Source: Pseudactinotalea suaedae
Lineage (GTDB): Bacteria > Actinomycetota > Actinomycetes > Actinomycetales > Beutenbergiaceae
Assembly: GCF_009733815.1 (NCBI RefSeq)
Contig: NZ_WNXY01000004.1
Coordinates: forward strand, 62,001-126,000
Reading direction: 5' to 3'
DNA: 64,000 nt
Every line of letters starts with the position of its first letter. The first letter of the stretch is position 1. A program made the position numbers and the translations under genes. The notes under the pieces are model-generated. The model did not search any database. It was not told the origin of the DNA and was given only the letters and a program-made list of their open reading frames with translations. Of this stretch, positions 26,540 to 35,211 are shown piece by piece.

Positions 26540-27895
26540 ATGAGCACCCCCTGGAACTTCGAGACCCGCCAGGTCCATGCCGGCCAGGCCCCCGACGCCG
26601 AGACCGGCGCTCGCGCCGTGCCGATCTACCAGACGACCTCGTTCGTCTTCAAGAACACCGACGAGGCCGCGGCACGGTTCGCGCTCGCTGAGCTCGGCCC
26701 GATCTACACCCGCATCACCAACCCCACCCAGGCGGTCGTCGAGGACCGGATCGCCTCGCTGGAGGGCGGCGTCGGAGCCCTGCTGGTCTCCTCGGGTCAG
26801 GCCGCCGAGACGCTCGCGATCCTCAACATCGCCGAGGCCGGCGACCACATCGTCGCCTCCCCCTCGCTGTACGGCGGCACCTACAACCTGCTCCACCACA
26901 CGCTTCCCAAGCTCGGCATCACGACGACCTTCGTCGAGGACCCCGCCGACCCGGCCGCGTGGCGCGCCGCGGCCCAGCCGAACACCAAGCTGTTCTTCGG
27001 CGAGGTCATCCCCAACCCCAAGGGCGACATCCTCGACATCGAGGCGGTGGCCGCTGCGGCGCACGAGGTCGGCGTGCCGCTGGTCGTGGACAACACGGTC
27101 GGCACCCCCTACCTGGTGCGGCCGCTGGAGTGGGGCGCGGACATCGTCATCCACTCCGCGACCAAGTACCTCGGCGGGCACGGCACCGCGATCGCCGGCG
27201 TCATCGTCGACGGCGGCACGTTCGACTTCGGCGCCGACCCCGAGCGGTTCCCGAACTACAACACCCCGGACCCGAGCTACAACGGTCTGGTCTACGCCCG
27301 CGACCTCGGCGAGGGCGGCATCTTCGGCGTCAACCTCTCCTTCATCCTCAAGGCGCGGGTGCAGCTGCTGCGCGACCTGGGCGCGGCGGTGGCCCCGTTC
27401 AACGCGTTCCTCATCACCCAGGGCTTGGAGACGCTGTCGCTGCGTGTCGAGCGGCACGTCGAGAACGCGCTGAAGGTCGCCACCTACCTCGAGGCGCACC
27501 CGCAGGTGCGCTCGGTCAACTACGCGAGCCTGCCCTCGAGCCCGTACCACCAGCTCGCGCAGAAGTACACGCCCAAGGGCTCCGGCGCGGTCCTCGCGTT
27601 CGAGATCGAGGGCGGTCTGGCCGCGGGCAAGGCGTTCGTCGACGGCCTCGAGCTGCACTCGCTCGTGGCCAACATCGGTGACGTCCGCTCGCTGGTGATC
27701 CACCCGGCGTCGACCACGCACAGCCAGCTGACGCCGCAGGAGCAGGCCGCGAGCTCGGTCACGCCGGGCCTGGTGCGGCTGGCGGTCGGCATCGAGCACA
27801 TCGACGACATCGTCGCCGACCTGGACAAGGGCTTCGAGGCGGCGGCGGCCGCAGCGGCCACCGCCACCGAGCAGGCCGCCGCCGAGACGGCCTGA
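26540..27895 (+). CDS. metY: O-acetylhomoserine sulfhydrylase
   Basis: PLP enzyme making homocysteine directly from O-acetylhomoserine and sulfide. The 451-residue protein is a Cys/Met-metabolism type I aminotransferase-fold enzyme. The PLP lysine is Lys209 in HSATKYLGGHG, with the LLVSSGQAAETLAI phosphate-binding loop and the C-terminal SLVIHPASTTHSQL motif. ATG at 26540 follows AGGAGA by 7 nt. metX begins 25 nt after its stop, so the two form a methionine operon in which MetX makes the substrate of MetY. Confidence 0.96.
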   Translation: MSTPWNFETRQVHAGQAPDAETGARAVPIYQTTSFVFKNTDEAAARFALAELGPIYTRITNPTQAVVEDRIASLEGGVGALLVSSGQAAETLAILNIAEAGDHIVASPSLYGGTYNLLHHTLPKLGITTTFVEDPADPAAWRAAAQPNTKLFFGEVIPNPKGDILDIEAVAAAAHEVGVPLVVDNTVGTPYLVRPLEWGADIVIHSATKYLGGHGTAIAGVIVDGGTFDFGADPERFPNYNTPDPSYNGLVYARDLGEGGIFGVNLSFILKARVQLLRDLGAAVAPFNAFLITQGLETLSLRVERHVENALKVATYLEAHPQVRSVNYASLPSSPYHQLAQKYTPKGSGAVLAFEIEGGLAAGKAFVDGLELHSLVANIGDVRSLVIHPASTTHSQLTPQEQAASSVTPGLVRLAVGIEHIDDIVADLDKGFEAAAAAAATATEQAAAETA

Positions 27896-27920
27896 CGTCG
27901 TGCGGCCCGAGGTGACTACC

Positions 27921-29177
27921 GTGAGCTCTGTGAACCCGGACTGGGACCGAACACGCACGCCGCGCGCGGTGCTGCGACCGATTCGGCTCCCCGCTCGCCC
28001 CCGCCAGCCGATGGGGCCGATCCCGGCCTCGGGAGCGTGGCGCGAGGGTGACGAGCCGGGTCGACGGATGTTCGCCCACCTCGGGCCGCTGCACCTCGAG
28101 GCCGGCGGCCGGCTGCCGTCGGTCACCATGGCCTACGAGACCTGGGGTCAGCTCAACACCCGCGGCGACAACGCCGTGCTGGTGCTGCACGCGCTCACCG
28201 GTGACAGCCACGTCACCGGTGACGCCGGGCCGGGCCACCCGAGCGCCGGCTGGTGGAGCGACCTGGTCGGGCCGGGACGCCCGATCGACACCGACCGGTG
28301 GTTCGTGGTCGCGCCGAACGTGCTGGGCGGCTGTCAGGGAACAACAGGCCCCTCCTCGGCCGCCCCCGACGGCACCCCGTGGGGATCGCGGTTCCCCTAC
28401 GTCACGGTGCGCGACCAGGTCGCGGCCGAGGTCGAGCTGGCGGACCAGCTCGGCATCGGCTCGTGGGCCCTGGTGGTCGGCGCCTCGATGGGTGGCCACC
28501 GTGCGCTGGAGTGGGCGGCAGGCTACCCGGAGCGGGTGCGACGGGTTGCCGCGATCGCCACGACCGCGCAGACCTCGGGCGACCAGATCGCCTGGGCGCA
28601 CAGCCAGCTCGGCGCCATCCGCGCCGACCAGCGCTTCCGCGGTGGCGACTACTACGGGGCGGCCGACGACGACGGCCCGCACCTCGGTCTCGGCATCGCC
28701 CGCCAGATCGCCCACACCACCTACCGCAGCGCCTCCGAGCTCGACGAGCGCTTCGGGCGTCTCCCCCAGGGCGGCGAGGAGCCGCTGGGCGGCGGCGGCC
28801 GGTTCGCGGTGCAGTCCTACCTCGACCACCACGCGGGCAAGCTCTCCCGCCGCTTCGATGCCAACAGCTACGTCGCCCTGACCGAGTCGATGCTGACCCA
28901 CGACCTCGGCCGCGACCGCGGCGGTGTGGCCTCAGCGCTCGCGGGCATCACCGCGAGGACGCTCGCGGTGGCGGTCGACAGCGACCGGCTGTTCCTGCCG
29001 GAGCAGTCCGAGCGCATCGCCGACGGCGTCCCCGACGGCGAGCTCCGAGTCATCCGCTCCGCCTACGGTCACGACGGATTCCTCATCGAGTTCAACCAGC
29101 TCGGCCCGATCATCACCGAGTTCCTCGAGCGCGACACCGAGCCCGAGACCGGCCTCGACCCCGAGTACGTCATCTGA
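27921..29177 (+). CDS. metX: Homoserine O-acetyltransferase
   Basis: Activates homoserine for methionine synthesis by acetyl transfer. The alpha/beta-hydrolase fold has nucleophile Ser189 in GASMGGHRALEW, the acid in AVDSDRLF and the base in GHDGFLIE. LGGCQGTTGPSS is the oxyanion region typical of MetX. GTG at 27921 is chosen because GAGG lies about 8 nt upstream; GTG at 27900, 5 nt after the metY stop, would add seven residues. The last 227 bp before the next gene are filled by a mirror-symmetric repeat array. Confidence 0.95.
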   Translation: MSSVNPDWDRTRTPRAVLRPIRLPARPRQPMGPIPASGAWREGDEPGRRMFAHLGPLHLEAGGRLPSVTMAYETWGQLNTRGDNAVLVLHALTGDSHVTGDAGPGHPSAGWWSDLVGPGRPIDTDRWFVVAPNVLGGCQGTTGPSSAAPDGTPWGSRFPYVTVRDQVAAEVELADQLGIGSWALVVGASMGGHRALEWAAGYPERVRRVAAIATTAQTSGDQIAWAHSQLGAIRADQRFRGGDYYGAADDDGPHLGLGIARQIAHTTYRSASELDERFGRLPQGGEEPLGGGGRFAVQSYLDHHAGKLSRRFDANSYVALTESMLTHDLGRDRGGVASALAGITARTLAVAVDSDRLFLPEQSERIADGVPDGELRVIRSAYGHDGFLIEFNQLGPIITEFLERDTEPETGLDPEYVI

Positions 29178-29181
29178 CCCA

Positions 29182-29402
29182 CCCCGGTTTCACCGCACTT
29201 CCGACCGAGCCCCGGTTTCACCGCACTTCCGACCGAGCCCCGATTTCAACGCACTTTCGACCGAGCCCCGATTTCAACGCACTTGTGACGACGCCGTGTC
29301 GTCACAAGTGCGGTGAAACCGTCGCAGGTGCGAAAGTGCGGTGAAATCGCCGGAGTGCGAAAGTGCGGTGAAATCGCCGGAGTGCGAAAGTGCGTTGAAA
29401 TC
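29182..29402. repeat. Mirror-symmetric array of 4 direct + 4 inverted 15-nt words
   Basis: Direct words of the type G(G/A)TTTCA(C/A)CGCACTT begin at 29186, 29214, 29242 and 29270 (period 28). A central hairpin, GTGACGAC-GCCGT-GTCGTCAC, occupies 29285-29305. The reverse-complement words begin at 29306, 29334, 29361 and 29388 (period 28, then 27, 27). The array fills the gap between the convergent metX and oxidoreductase genes, starting 4 nt after one stop and ending 2 nt before the other. It can fold as one long imperfect hairpin or several shorter ones. A multi-hairpin bidirectional terminator or a REP-like element is possible. Confidence 0.9.
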
Positions 29403-29404
29403 GA

Positions 29405-30379
29405 TCAGGGGTGGTCGGTGAGGGCGACGCCGATCTGGTCAGCGGCCTGCTGGAGGATCGCCTGCACCGCGAGGGTGTCGTCGAGCGGCATCGTCGGGGA
29501 CTCGGTGAGCCCCTCGGCCAGGCACCGGTTCACCTCGTCGACCTCGAGCGAGTAGCCGGCGGAGGCGGGTGGCAGCACGATCTCGTCGGGCTCGCTGCCG
29601 GGGCGGCGCAGCACGATCCGGTCGGGGTGGTGGAACCGCGGCGGGATGTCGATCCAGCCCTTCGTGCCGAGCACGCGAGCGGCACCGGGGCTCGGGTAGA
29701 ACGCCGCGCGCAGCGTCGCGGAGCGGCCGTCTCCGTAGGAGAGCAGGTAGGAGGACTCCCCGTCGACACCGGTCGCCATCAACGACCCCGAGACGTCGAC
29801 CCGGGTCGGGTTGCCGAGCACCATCTGGGCGAGACTGACCACGTACACGCCGAGATCGAGGATCGTGCCGCCGCCGAGGTCGAGCGAGAACAGCCGGTCG
29901 TCCGGGTCGAAGGGGCGACCCGCCCCGAGATCGGCCTCGACGCCGCGGACCTCGCCGATCGCGCCGTCGGCGACCAGCTCGCGCAACCGCACGATCGCGG
30001 GCTGGAACCGGGTCCACATCGCCTCCATGGCGAACACACCACGCTCCCGGGCGAGCCCGACGACGCGCTCGGCACCCGCGAGGGTCGCGGTGAACGACTT
30101 CTCCATCAGCAGCGCCTTGCCCGCCTCGAGCACGGCGCTGCCGTGCGCCACGTGCCAGGTGTGCGGTGTCGCGACGTACACGGCGTCGACCTCGTCGTCG
30201 GCGAGCAGCTCCGCGTAGGAGCCGTACGAGCGCGGTATGCCGTACCGGTCCGCGAACGCGCGCGCCCGCTCCGCCGAGCGCGACCCGACGGCGACAAGCT
30301 CGCCGTCGGCGACGTGGGAGAAGTCACCGGCCACGCTCTCAGCGATCCGACCCGGTCCCAGCACAGCCCAACGCACCAT
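29405..30379 (-). CDS. Gfo/Idh/MocA-family oxidoreductase
   Basis: NAD(P)-dependent sugar or polyol dehydrogenase of unknown substrate. The 324-residue protein has the N-terminal Rossmann fold (VLGPGRIAESVAGDF, VAVGSRS), the YVATPHTWH loop and the catalytic-lysine region MEKSFT, where the family usually has EKP. The C-terminal domain continues with GGGTILDLGVYVV. It is a paralogue of the oxidoreductase at 41259; both share RERGVFAMEAMW. ATG at 30379 is 7 nt from a TAGGTT -10 box, so it is probably leaderless; upstream in-frame sequence belongs to the divergent gene. Confidence 0.9.
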   Translation of the reverse strand: MVRWAVLGPGRIAESVAGDFSHVADGELVAVGSRSAERARAFADRYGIPRSYGSYAELLADDEVDAVYVATPHTWHVAHGSAVLEAGKALLMEKSFTATLAGAERVVGLARERGVFAMEAMWTRFQPAIVRLRELVADGAIGEVRGVEADLGAGRPFDPDDRLFSLDLGGGTILDLGVYVVSLAQMVLGNPTRVDVSGSLMATGVDGESSYLLSYGDGRSATLRAAFYPSPGAARVLGTKGWIDIPPRFHHPDRIVLRRPGSEPDEIVLPPASAGYSLEVDEVNRCLAEGLTESPTMPLDDTLAVQAILQQAADQIGVALTDHP

Positions 30380-30386
30380 GACGGCG

Positions 30387-30392
30387 AACCTA
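30387..30392 (-). promoter_or_regulatory. -10 box (TAGGTT) of a leaderless oxidoreductase transcript
   Basis: TAGGTT, then 7 nt, then ATG at 30379 on the minus strand. The 42-bp divergent gap has no ribosome site for this gene. Confidence 0.5.
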
Positions 30393-30421
30393 CCGGTCCC
30401 CGCGTGCGTCATCATGGGCAC

Positions 30422-31135
30422 ATGCCGACACTCGCCGCCGTCGTCAAGGACCTGCAGGAGCAGTGGGACCTGCTGCGCGCGTGGCTCGAGGAGCTGCCGG
30501 ACCCGGCGTCGCCGGAGCCGTCCACGCTGCCGGGCTGGTCGATCGGGGTTCTGGTCGCCCATCTCGGACGGAACATGGACGCGATCTCGGCGCTCCGTCC
30601 CGTCGCTCCCGACGACGGCGACCCCCTCACCCTCGCGGAGTACCTCGCGACCTATGCCGCGGCCGACCACGGGTACTTCGACGGCATCGCCCGCGACTTC
30701 GCCGCCTCGATCGCCGACGACCCGCTCGAGCACCTGGACCGGCTGGCCGATCTGGCCTTCGCCCACATCGCCGAGCTCGCCGGTGCGGACGGCCAGAGCG
30801 ACACCGTCGTCGTCGCCCGGCGCGGCACCATCGGGCTCCGTGACTTCCTGGTGAGCAGGCTGATCGAGCTCGTGGTGCACGGCTACGACCTGGCGCCGAC
30901 GCTGCCCCTTCCCGCCCCGATCGACCCGACCGCCCGCACCATCGTGGCCGAGGCGCTGATCGAGGTCGCCCGGCAGCGCAGCGGGTACGCGATCGACGTC
31001 GACGACCAGGCGGCGTGGATCGCGGCAGCGACCGGCCGGCTCGACTGGCCCGCCGCCGTCGCCCGGGGAGCGGTGCGGCCGAGCGCGCTGTCGGACGGAA
31101 CTCCCGACCTGACCGCGTCGTTGCCACTGCTGTGA
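30422..31135 (+). CDS. Maleylpyruvate isomerase-family mycothiol-dependent enzyme
   Basis: A 237-residue DinB-like/MDMPI_N protein, a family using mycothiol, the actinobacterial thiol, as cofactor. The N-terminal four-helix bundle shows LPGWSIGVLVAHLGRNMDAI, with the metal-ligand histidine, and later RLIELVVHGYDL with the second histidine. The C-terminal alpha/beta region ends with the ARGAVRPSALSDGTP signature seen in TIGR03083 proteins. Substrate unknown. The gene overlaps the following alpha/beta hydrolase by 4 bp (GTGA), so the two are co-translated. Confidence 0.85.
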   Translation: MPTLAAVVKDLQEQWDLLRAWLEELPDPASPEPSTLPGWSIGVLVAHLGRNMDAISALRPVAPDDGDPLTLAEYLATYAAADHGYFDGIARDFAASIADDPLEHLDRLADLAFAHIAELAGADGQSDTVVVARRGTIGLRDFLVSRLIELVVHGYDLAPTLPLPAPIDPTARTIVAEALIEVARQRSGYAIDVDDQAAWIAAATGRLDWPAAVARGAVRPSALSDGTPDLTASLPLL

Positions 31136-32277
31136 CCGACGACGTCCCCCCGCTGCGCCTCCCGCAGGGCAAGACACCGCGGCGCAAGACCGCCGCGAGG
31201 GCGAAGGCAGCCGCCGACGTCGCCGCCGAGGCCGCACCCGTCCGCCGTGACGAGGCGCCCCCGCCGCCGCCCACCGGTCGTTGGGGCCGCGACGTCCTGG
31301 GCGAGGACTTCGAGGCGCGCACCTTCCCCCAGCCCGACGACGACGAGGGCCCGGTCGTCACCACCCTGATCCGGCACCGCCCGGGCCGGGTGCCGCTGCC
31401 CCGCCGGCCTCGGTTCGCGGTGCTGTACGTGCACGGCTGGGCCGACTACTTCATCCAGACCGAGCTGGCGGAGTTCTGGACCGAGCGCGGGGCGGTGTTC
31501 TACGCCGTCGACCTGCGGAAGTCCGGACGTTCGATCCGCCCGCACCAGACCCCCTGCTTCGTGGAGTCTCTCGAGGAGTACGACGAGGACCTGGACCTGG
31601 CCGTCGACGTGATCCGGAGCGTGCACGGCGCCGCGGTGCCGATCCTGCTGGTCGCGCACTCCCAGGGTGGCCTCACCGGCGCGCTGTGGACCACGCGGCA
31701 CCCCGGCACGTTCCTCGGCATCGTGATGAACTCCCCGTTCCTGGAGATGCACGGCTCGAGCCTCGCGCGCGCGATCAGCCACCCGGTCGTGACGCAGGTG
31801 GCCCGGCGGCAGTCGCGGTGGCCGGTGCCGATCGCCGCACCCACGTTCTACGACCGCACGATCAACGAGCACGAGGACGGCGAGTGGAGGATCGAGCCCA
31901 CCTGGCGGCCGGTCCCGACGCACCCGATCCGACCCGGCTGGGTCAACGCCGTCATGTCCGGGCACAAGACGCTCGGCACCAAGCTCGATCTCGACATCCC
32001 GATCCTGGTGATGACCTCGCACCGCACGGTCATCGGGTCCCGTTGGCGGGAGGAGATGCGCACCGCCGACGTGGTCATCGACGTCAAGCAGGTCTGGCGC
32101 CGGGTCCCCGATCTCGGCAGGACCGTGACGTTGGCCAAGATCCACGACGCCATCCACGACGTGCTGCTCTCACCCCACCCGGTGCGCGACCAGGCGTACG
32201 AGCAGATCGACCGCTGGTTCCGCGGCTACATCGAGCCCGACCTCCCGCCCGCCCCGCACACCTCCGGTTCGAGGTAA
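31132..32277 (+). CDS. Alpha/beta hydrolase (lysophospholipase/S33-like)
   Basis: The 381-residue protein has a basic, Pro/Ala-rich N-terminal 50 residues, then an alpha/beta-hydrolase domain with LYVHGWADYF (oxyanion region), nucleophile Ser177 in VAHSQGG, and a likely catalytic histidine near IHDAIHDVLLS. It resembles monoglyceride lipase/lysophospholipase-like Hydrolase_4 proteins. No signal peptide is apparent. The GTG start overlaps the previous stop. Its TAA stop is built into the left arm of a hairpin terminator. Confidence 0.85.
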   Translation: MTDDVPPLRLPQGKTPRRKTAARAKAAADVAAEAAPVRRDEAPPPPPTGRWGRDVLGEDFEARTFPQPDDDEGPVVTTLIRHRPGRVPLPRRPRFAVLYVHGWADYFIQTELAEFWTERGAVFYAVDLRKSGRSIRPHQTPCFVESLEEYDEDLDLAVDVIRSVHGAAVPILLVAHSQGGLTGALWTTRHPGTFLGIVMNSPFLEMHGSSLARAISHPVVTQVARRQSRWPVPIAAPTFYDRTINEHEDGEWRIEPTWRPVPTHPIRPGWVNAVMSGHKTLGTKLDLDIPILVMTSHRTVIGSRWREEMRTADVVIDVKQVWRRVPDLGRTVTLAKIHDAIHDVLLSPHPVRDQAYEQIDRWFRGYIEPDLPPAPHTSGSR

Positions 32278-32316
32278 TTCACCACCGCCGGAAGGTCGCC
32301 GTTTACCTCGAACGGA
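32262..32316. terminator. Long-loop hairpin whose left arm contains the stop codon
   Basis: CTCCGGTTCGAGGTAA (32262-32277) pairs with TTACCTCGAACGGAG (32302-32316), with one bulged G and a loop of about 24 nt. The hydrolase stop TAA is the end of the left arm. It lies between convergent genes. Confidence 0.65.
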
Positions 32317-32331
32317 GCAGTGGCGGGGGGG

Positions 32332-35175
32332 TCAGCTCCGCACCCTCGGCCGTGCGGAGCTGGTCAGCAGCTCGGCGAGCGTGACACCGGTGACGCCGGC
32401 GAGCTGGTCCGCCTGGGTGCGGCAGGAGAAGCCGTCGGCGAGCAGCACGGCGCCCTCGGATGCGGCGCGCAGCGCGCTCAGCATCCCGTTCTCGGCGACG
32501 GCCACGCTGACGTCGTAGTGACCCTTCTCCATCCCGAAGTTGCCTGCCAGCCCGCAGCAGCCCGAGATCGTGGTCACGTGCGCACCTGCCCGTTCCAGCA
32601 GGGCGAGGTCGGTGCCGTAACCCATCACGGCGTGGTGGTGGCAGTGCGGCTGTGCCAGCACCTCGACGCCGGACAGGTCGCTGGGCTGCCAGTCCTCCCC
32701 CGGCCCGAGCGGCGCCGGTGCGCTCAGCAGCTCGGCGAGGGTGTGCACGCCTGCGGCGAGCGCGGCCGCACGCGGGTCGTCGCCGAGCAGCTCGAGCAGG
32801 TCGCTGCGCAGCACCGCGGTGCAGCTCGGCTCGACGCCGATGACCGGGACGCCACGCTCGACCCAGGGGCTGAGCACGTCGAGCGTGCGCCGCAGCTGGG
32901 TGCGGGCGCCGTCGAGCTGACCGGTCGAGATCCAGGTGAGCCCGCAGCACGCCGCCTGGTCGGGGACCCGCACGGTGTAGCCGGCCTCCTGCAGCAGCGT
33001 CACGGTCGCCTCGGCACCCGCGGTCGACATCGTCTCGCTGAAGGAGTCGACCCACAGCAGCACCTCGCGCTGCTGCGTCGCCGCCGGTTGGCGCTGCCGC
33101 CGGAACCACCGGGTGAACCGCTCGGTCGCGAACGCCGGGACCCCGCGCCGGGTGTCCATGCCGCCGCCGGCCAGCACCAGCTTGCGCAGCGGCCCGAACC
33201 TCAGCGCCGCGTTGGCGAGGGCGGCGACGCCCGGCACCGCCGTGACCAGTCGTGACCACCGCGGCAGCCACCCGAGCGCGTAGTGCCTGATCGGCCGGAG
33301 CTTGCCGCGGTAGCGCTGGTGCAGCACCTCGGACTTGTAGGTCGCCATGTCGACCCCGGCCGGGCAGTCCGACCCGCACGCCTTGCACGACAGGCACAGG
33401 TCGAGCGACTCCTCGACCTCCCGCGAGTCCCAGCCCTGCACCAGCGAGCCGTTCGCCAGCTCCTGCAGCACCCGGGCGCGCCCGCGGGTGGAGTCCTTCT
33501 CGTCCGCCGTGGCGCGGAAGGACGGGCACATGAAGGTGCCGGCGCCGTCAGCGCTGTCGACCCGGCACTTGCCCACGCCGACGCACCGGTGCACGGCCGT
33601 GGTGAGGTCGCCGCCGTCGTGATCGAACGCGAACCCGCCACGGGCCAGCGGCAGCGGTCTGGCGTGGGGGCGGCGCAGGTTCTGCGCCACACCCTGCGGC
33701 CGCACGACCACGCCCGGGTTCAGCAGGTCGGCGGGATCGAACAGTCCCTTGACCTGCTCGAGCAGCCCGATCGAGGTGGGCGTGTACATGTACGGCAGCA
33801 GCTCGCTGCGCGCGCGGCCGTCGCCGTGCTCGCCCGAGAGCGAGCCTCCGTGGCCGGCGACCAGGGCCGCCGCCTCGTGCATGAAGTCCCGGAGCACACC
33901 GGCGCCCCCGGGCCGGTCCAGCGGCAGGTCGATCCGGACGTGGATGCAGCCGTCGCCGAAGTGCCCGTACGGCAGCCCGTCCACGCCGTACCGGTCCAGC
34001 AGCGCGTTGAACTCCCGCAGGTAGGTGCCCAGCCGCTCGGGCGGCACCGCCGCGTCCTCCCAGCCGGGCCACGCCTGCTCACCCGAGGGCGTCCGCCCGG
34101 CCAGCCCCGCGCCGTCGGCACGGATCTGCCAGATCCGTGCGGCCTCCGGACCGGCGGGCAGGATCCTGACGGCGGTGGTCCCGGCATCCTTGACCAGCGC
34201 CTCGGCGTTCGCGTACGCCTCGTCCTGGTCGGCGCCCCCGACCTCGACGAGCAGCCATCCCGCACCCTCGGGCAGGTCCGGGATCGGCGCGGTGGAGTGG
34301 CGGCGCACCACGTCGAGCAGCCGGTCGTCGAGGCCCTCGATCGCGAGCGGCCGGTGCGCGAGCATCGTCGGCACGGCATCGGCGGCCGTGGGCATGTCGG
34401 GGTAGCCGAGCGCGACGATCGTCGGTGACCCGGGGATCGGCACCAGGTCGACGGTCGCCTCCAGCACCGTGACGAGCGTGCCCTCGGTCCCGACCAGGAA
34501 CTTCGCGAGATCGCTCCCGTTTTCGGGGAGCAGGTGCTCGAGCGAGTATCCCGAGACCTGCCGCTCGAACCGGCCGAACTCCGTGCGGATGGTCGCGAGG
34601 TTCGCCGTCACCAGATCGGCGAGGCCAGGGATGGGCGAGAGGTCGCCTCGCGCGGCGGTGAAGCGCCGCCCGGTGCCGTCCACCACGTCCAGCGAGCGCG
34701 TGTTGTCGGCCGTGCGGCCGTACGCGACGGCGTGCGGCCCGCAGGCGTTGTTGCCGATCATCCCGGCGATCGTGCAGCGGTTCTGCGTCGAGGGGTCCGG
34801 CCCGAACCGCAACCCGTAGGGCTTGGCCGCGGCCTGCAGCGTGCTCATCACGGTGCCGGGCTGCACACGCGCCGTGCGCGCGTCCGGGTCGATCTCGAGG
34901 ACCTGGTTCAGGTGCCGCGAGAAGTCGATCACCACACCGGGCCCGACGGCGTTGCCCGCCACCGAGGTCCCACCGCCTCGCGAGGTGATCGGGCTGCCGT
35001 GCGCCCGCGCCACCTCGAGGGTGGCCAGCACGGCCTCGGTGCTGCGGGGGAACACGACGACCTCGGGCACCACCCGGTAGTTGGACGCGTCGCTGCTGTA
35101 CTCGGCGCGGCGTCGGGTCGAGGCATCGACCTCGCCGTCGACGGCGGCCCTCAGGTCGGCGAGCAGATCGGGCAC
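32332..35175 (-). CDS. FAD-linked oxidase fused to an Fe-S reductase (D-2-hydroxyacid dehydrogenase type)
   Basis: A 947-residue fusion. Residues about 35-215 are the FAD-binding PCMH domain (ITSRGGGTSVAGNAVGPGVV) and about 225-520 the FAD-oxidase C-terminal domain (PYGHFGDGCIHVRIDLP, GGSLSGEHGDGRARSELLP). Around residue 590 lies a ferredoxin-type cluster (CLSCKACGSDCPAGVDM). Two CCG domains (CCGLTWISTGQ, SGCCGLAGNFGMEKGHYD) finish the protein as in GlpC/LutA. Such proteins oxidise D-lactate, D-2-hydroxyglutarate or glycolate to the quinone pool. GTG at 35175 is chosen because TAGGTT lies 7 nt before it; TTG at 35184 is the alternative. Confidence 0.9.
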   Translation of the reverse strand: MPDLLADLRAAVDGEVDASTRRRAEYSSDASNYRVVPEVVVFPRSTEAVLATLEVARAHGSPITSRGGGTSVAGNAVGPGVVIDFSRHLNQVLEIDPDARTARVQPGTVMSTLQAAAKPYGLRFGPDPSTQNRCTIAGMIGNNACGPHAVAYGRTADNTRSLDVVDGTGRRFTAARGDLSPIPGLADLVTANLATIRTEFGRFERQVSGYSLEHLLPENGSDLAKFLVGTEGTLVTVLEATVDLVPIPGSPTIVALGYPDMPTAADAVPTMLAHRPLAIEGLDDRLLDVVRRHSTAPIPDLPEGAGWLLVEVGGADQDEAYANAEALVKDAGTTAVRILPAGPEAARIWQIRADGAGLAGRTPSGEQAWPGWEDAAVPPERLGTYLREFNALLDRYGVDGLPYGHFGDGCIHVRIDLPLDRPGGAGVLRDFMHEAAALVAGHGGSLSGEHGDGRARSELLPYMYTPTSIGLLEQVKGLFDPADLLNPGVVVRPQGVAQNLRRPHARPLPLARGGFAFDHDGGDLTTAVHRCVGVGKCRVDSADGAGTFMCPSFRATADEKDSTRGRARVLQELANGSLVQGWDSREVEESLDLCLSCKACGSDCPAGVDMATYKSEVLHQRYRGKLRPIRHYALGWLPRWSRLVTAVPGVAALANAALRFGPLRKLVLAGGGMDTRRGVPAFATERFTRWFRRQRQPAATQQREVLLWVDSFSETMSTAGAEATVTLLQEAGYTVRVPDQAACCGLTWISTGQLDGARTQLRRTLDVLSPWVERGVPVIGVEPSCTAVLRSDLLELLGDDPRAAALAAGVHTLAELLSAPAPLGPGEDWQPSDLSGVEVLAQPHCHHHAVMGYGTDLALLERAGAHVTTISGCCGLAGNFGMEKGHYDVSVAVAENGMLSALRAASEGAVLLADGFSCRTQADQLAGVTGVTLAELLTSSARPRVRS

Positions 35176-35182
35176 GGGACCC

Positions 35183-35188
35183 AACCTA
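35183..35188 (-). promoter_or_regulatory. -10 box (TAGGTT) deciding the FAD/Fe-S oxidase start
   Basis: TAGGTT overlaps the alternative TTG codon and stands 7 nt before GTG 35175, supporting a leaderless GTG start. Confidence 0.45.
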
Positions 35189-35211
35189 CCGAGGTCCCGA
35201 GCCGCTCCCGC

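Noticed and set aside
29182-29402. Possible CRISPR array because of the regular 28-nt period
   Set aside because: The spacing between words is itself repeated, there are no unique spacers, the second half is inverted, and no cas gene is in the window.
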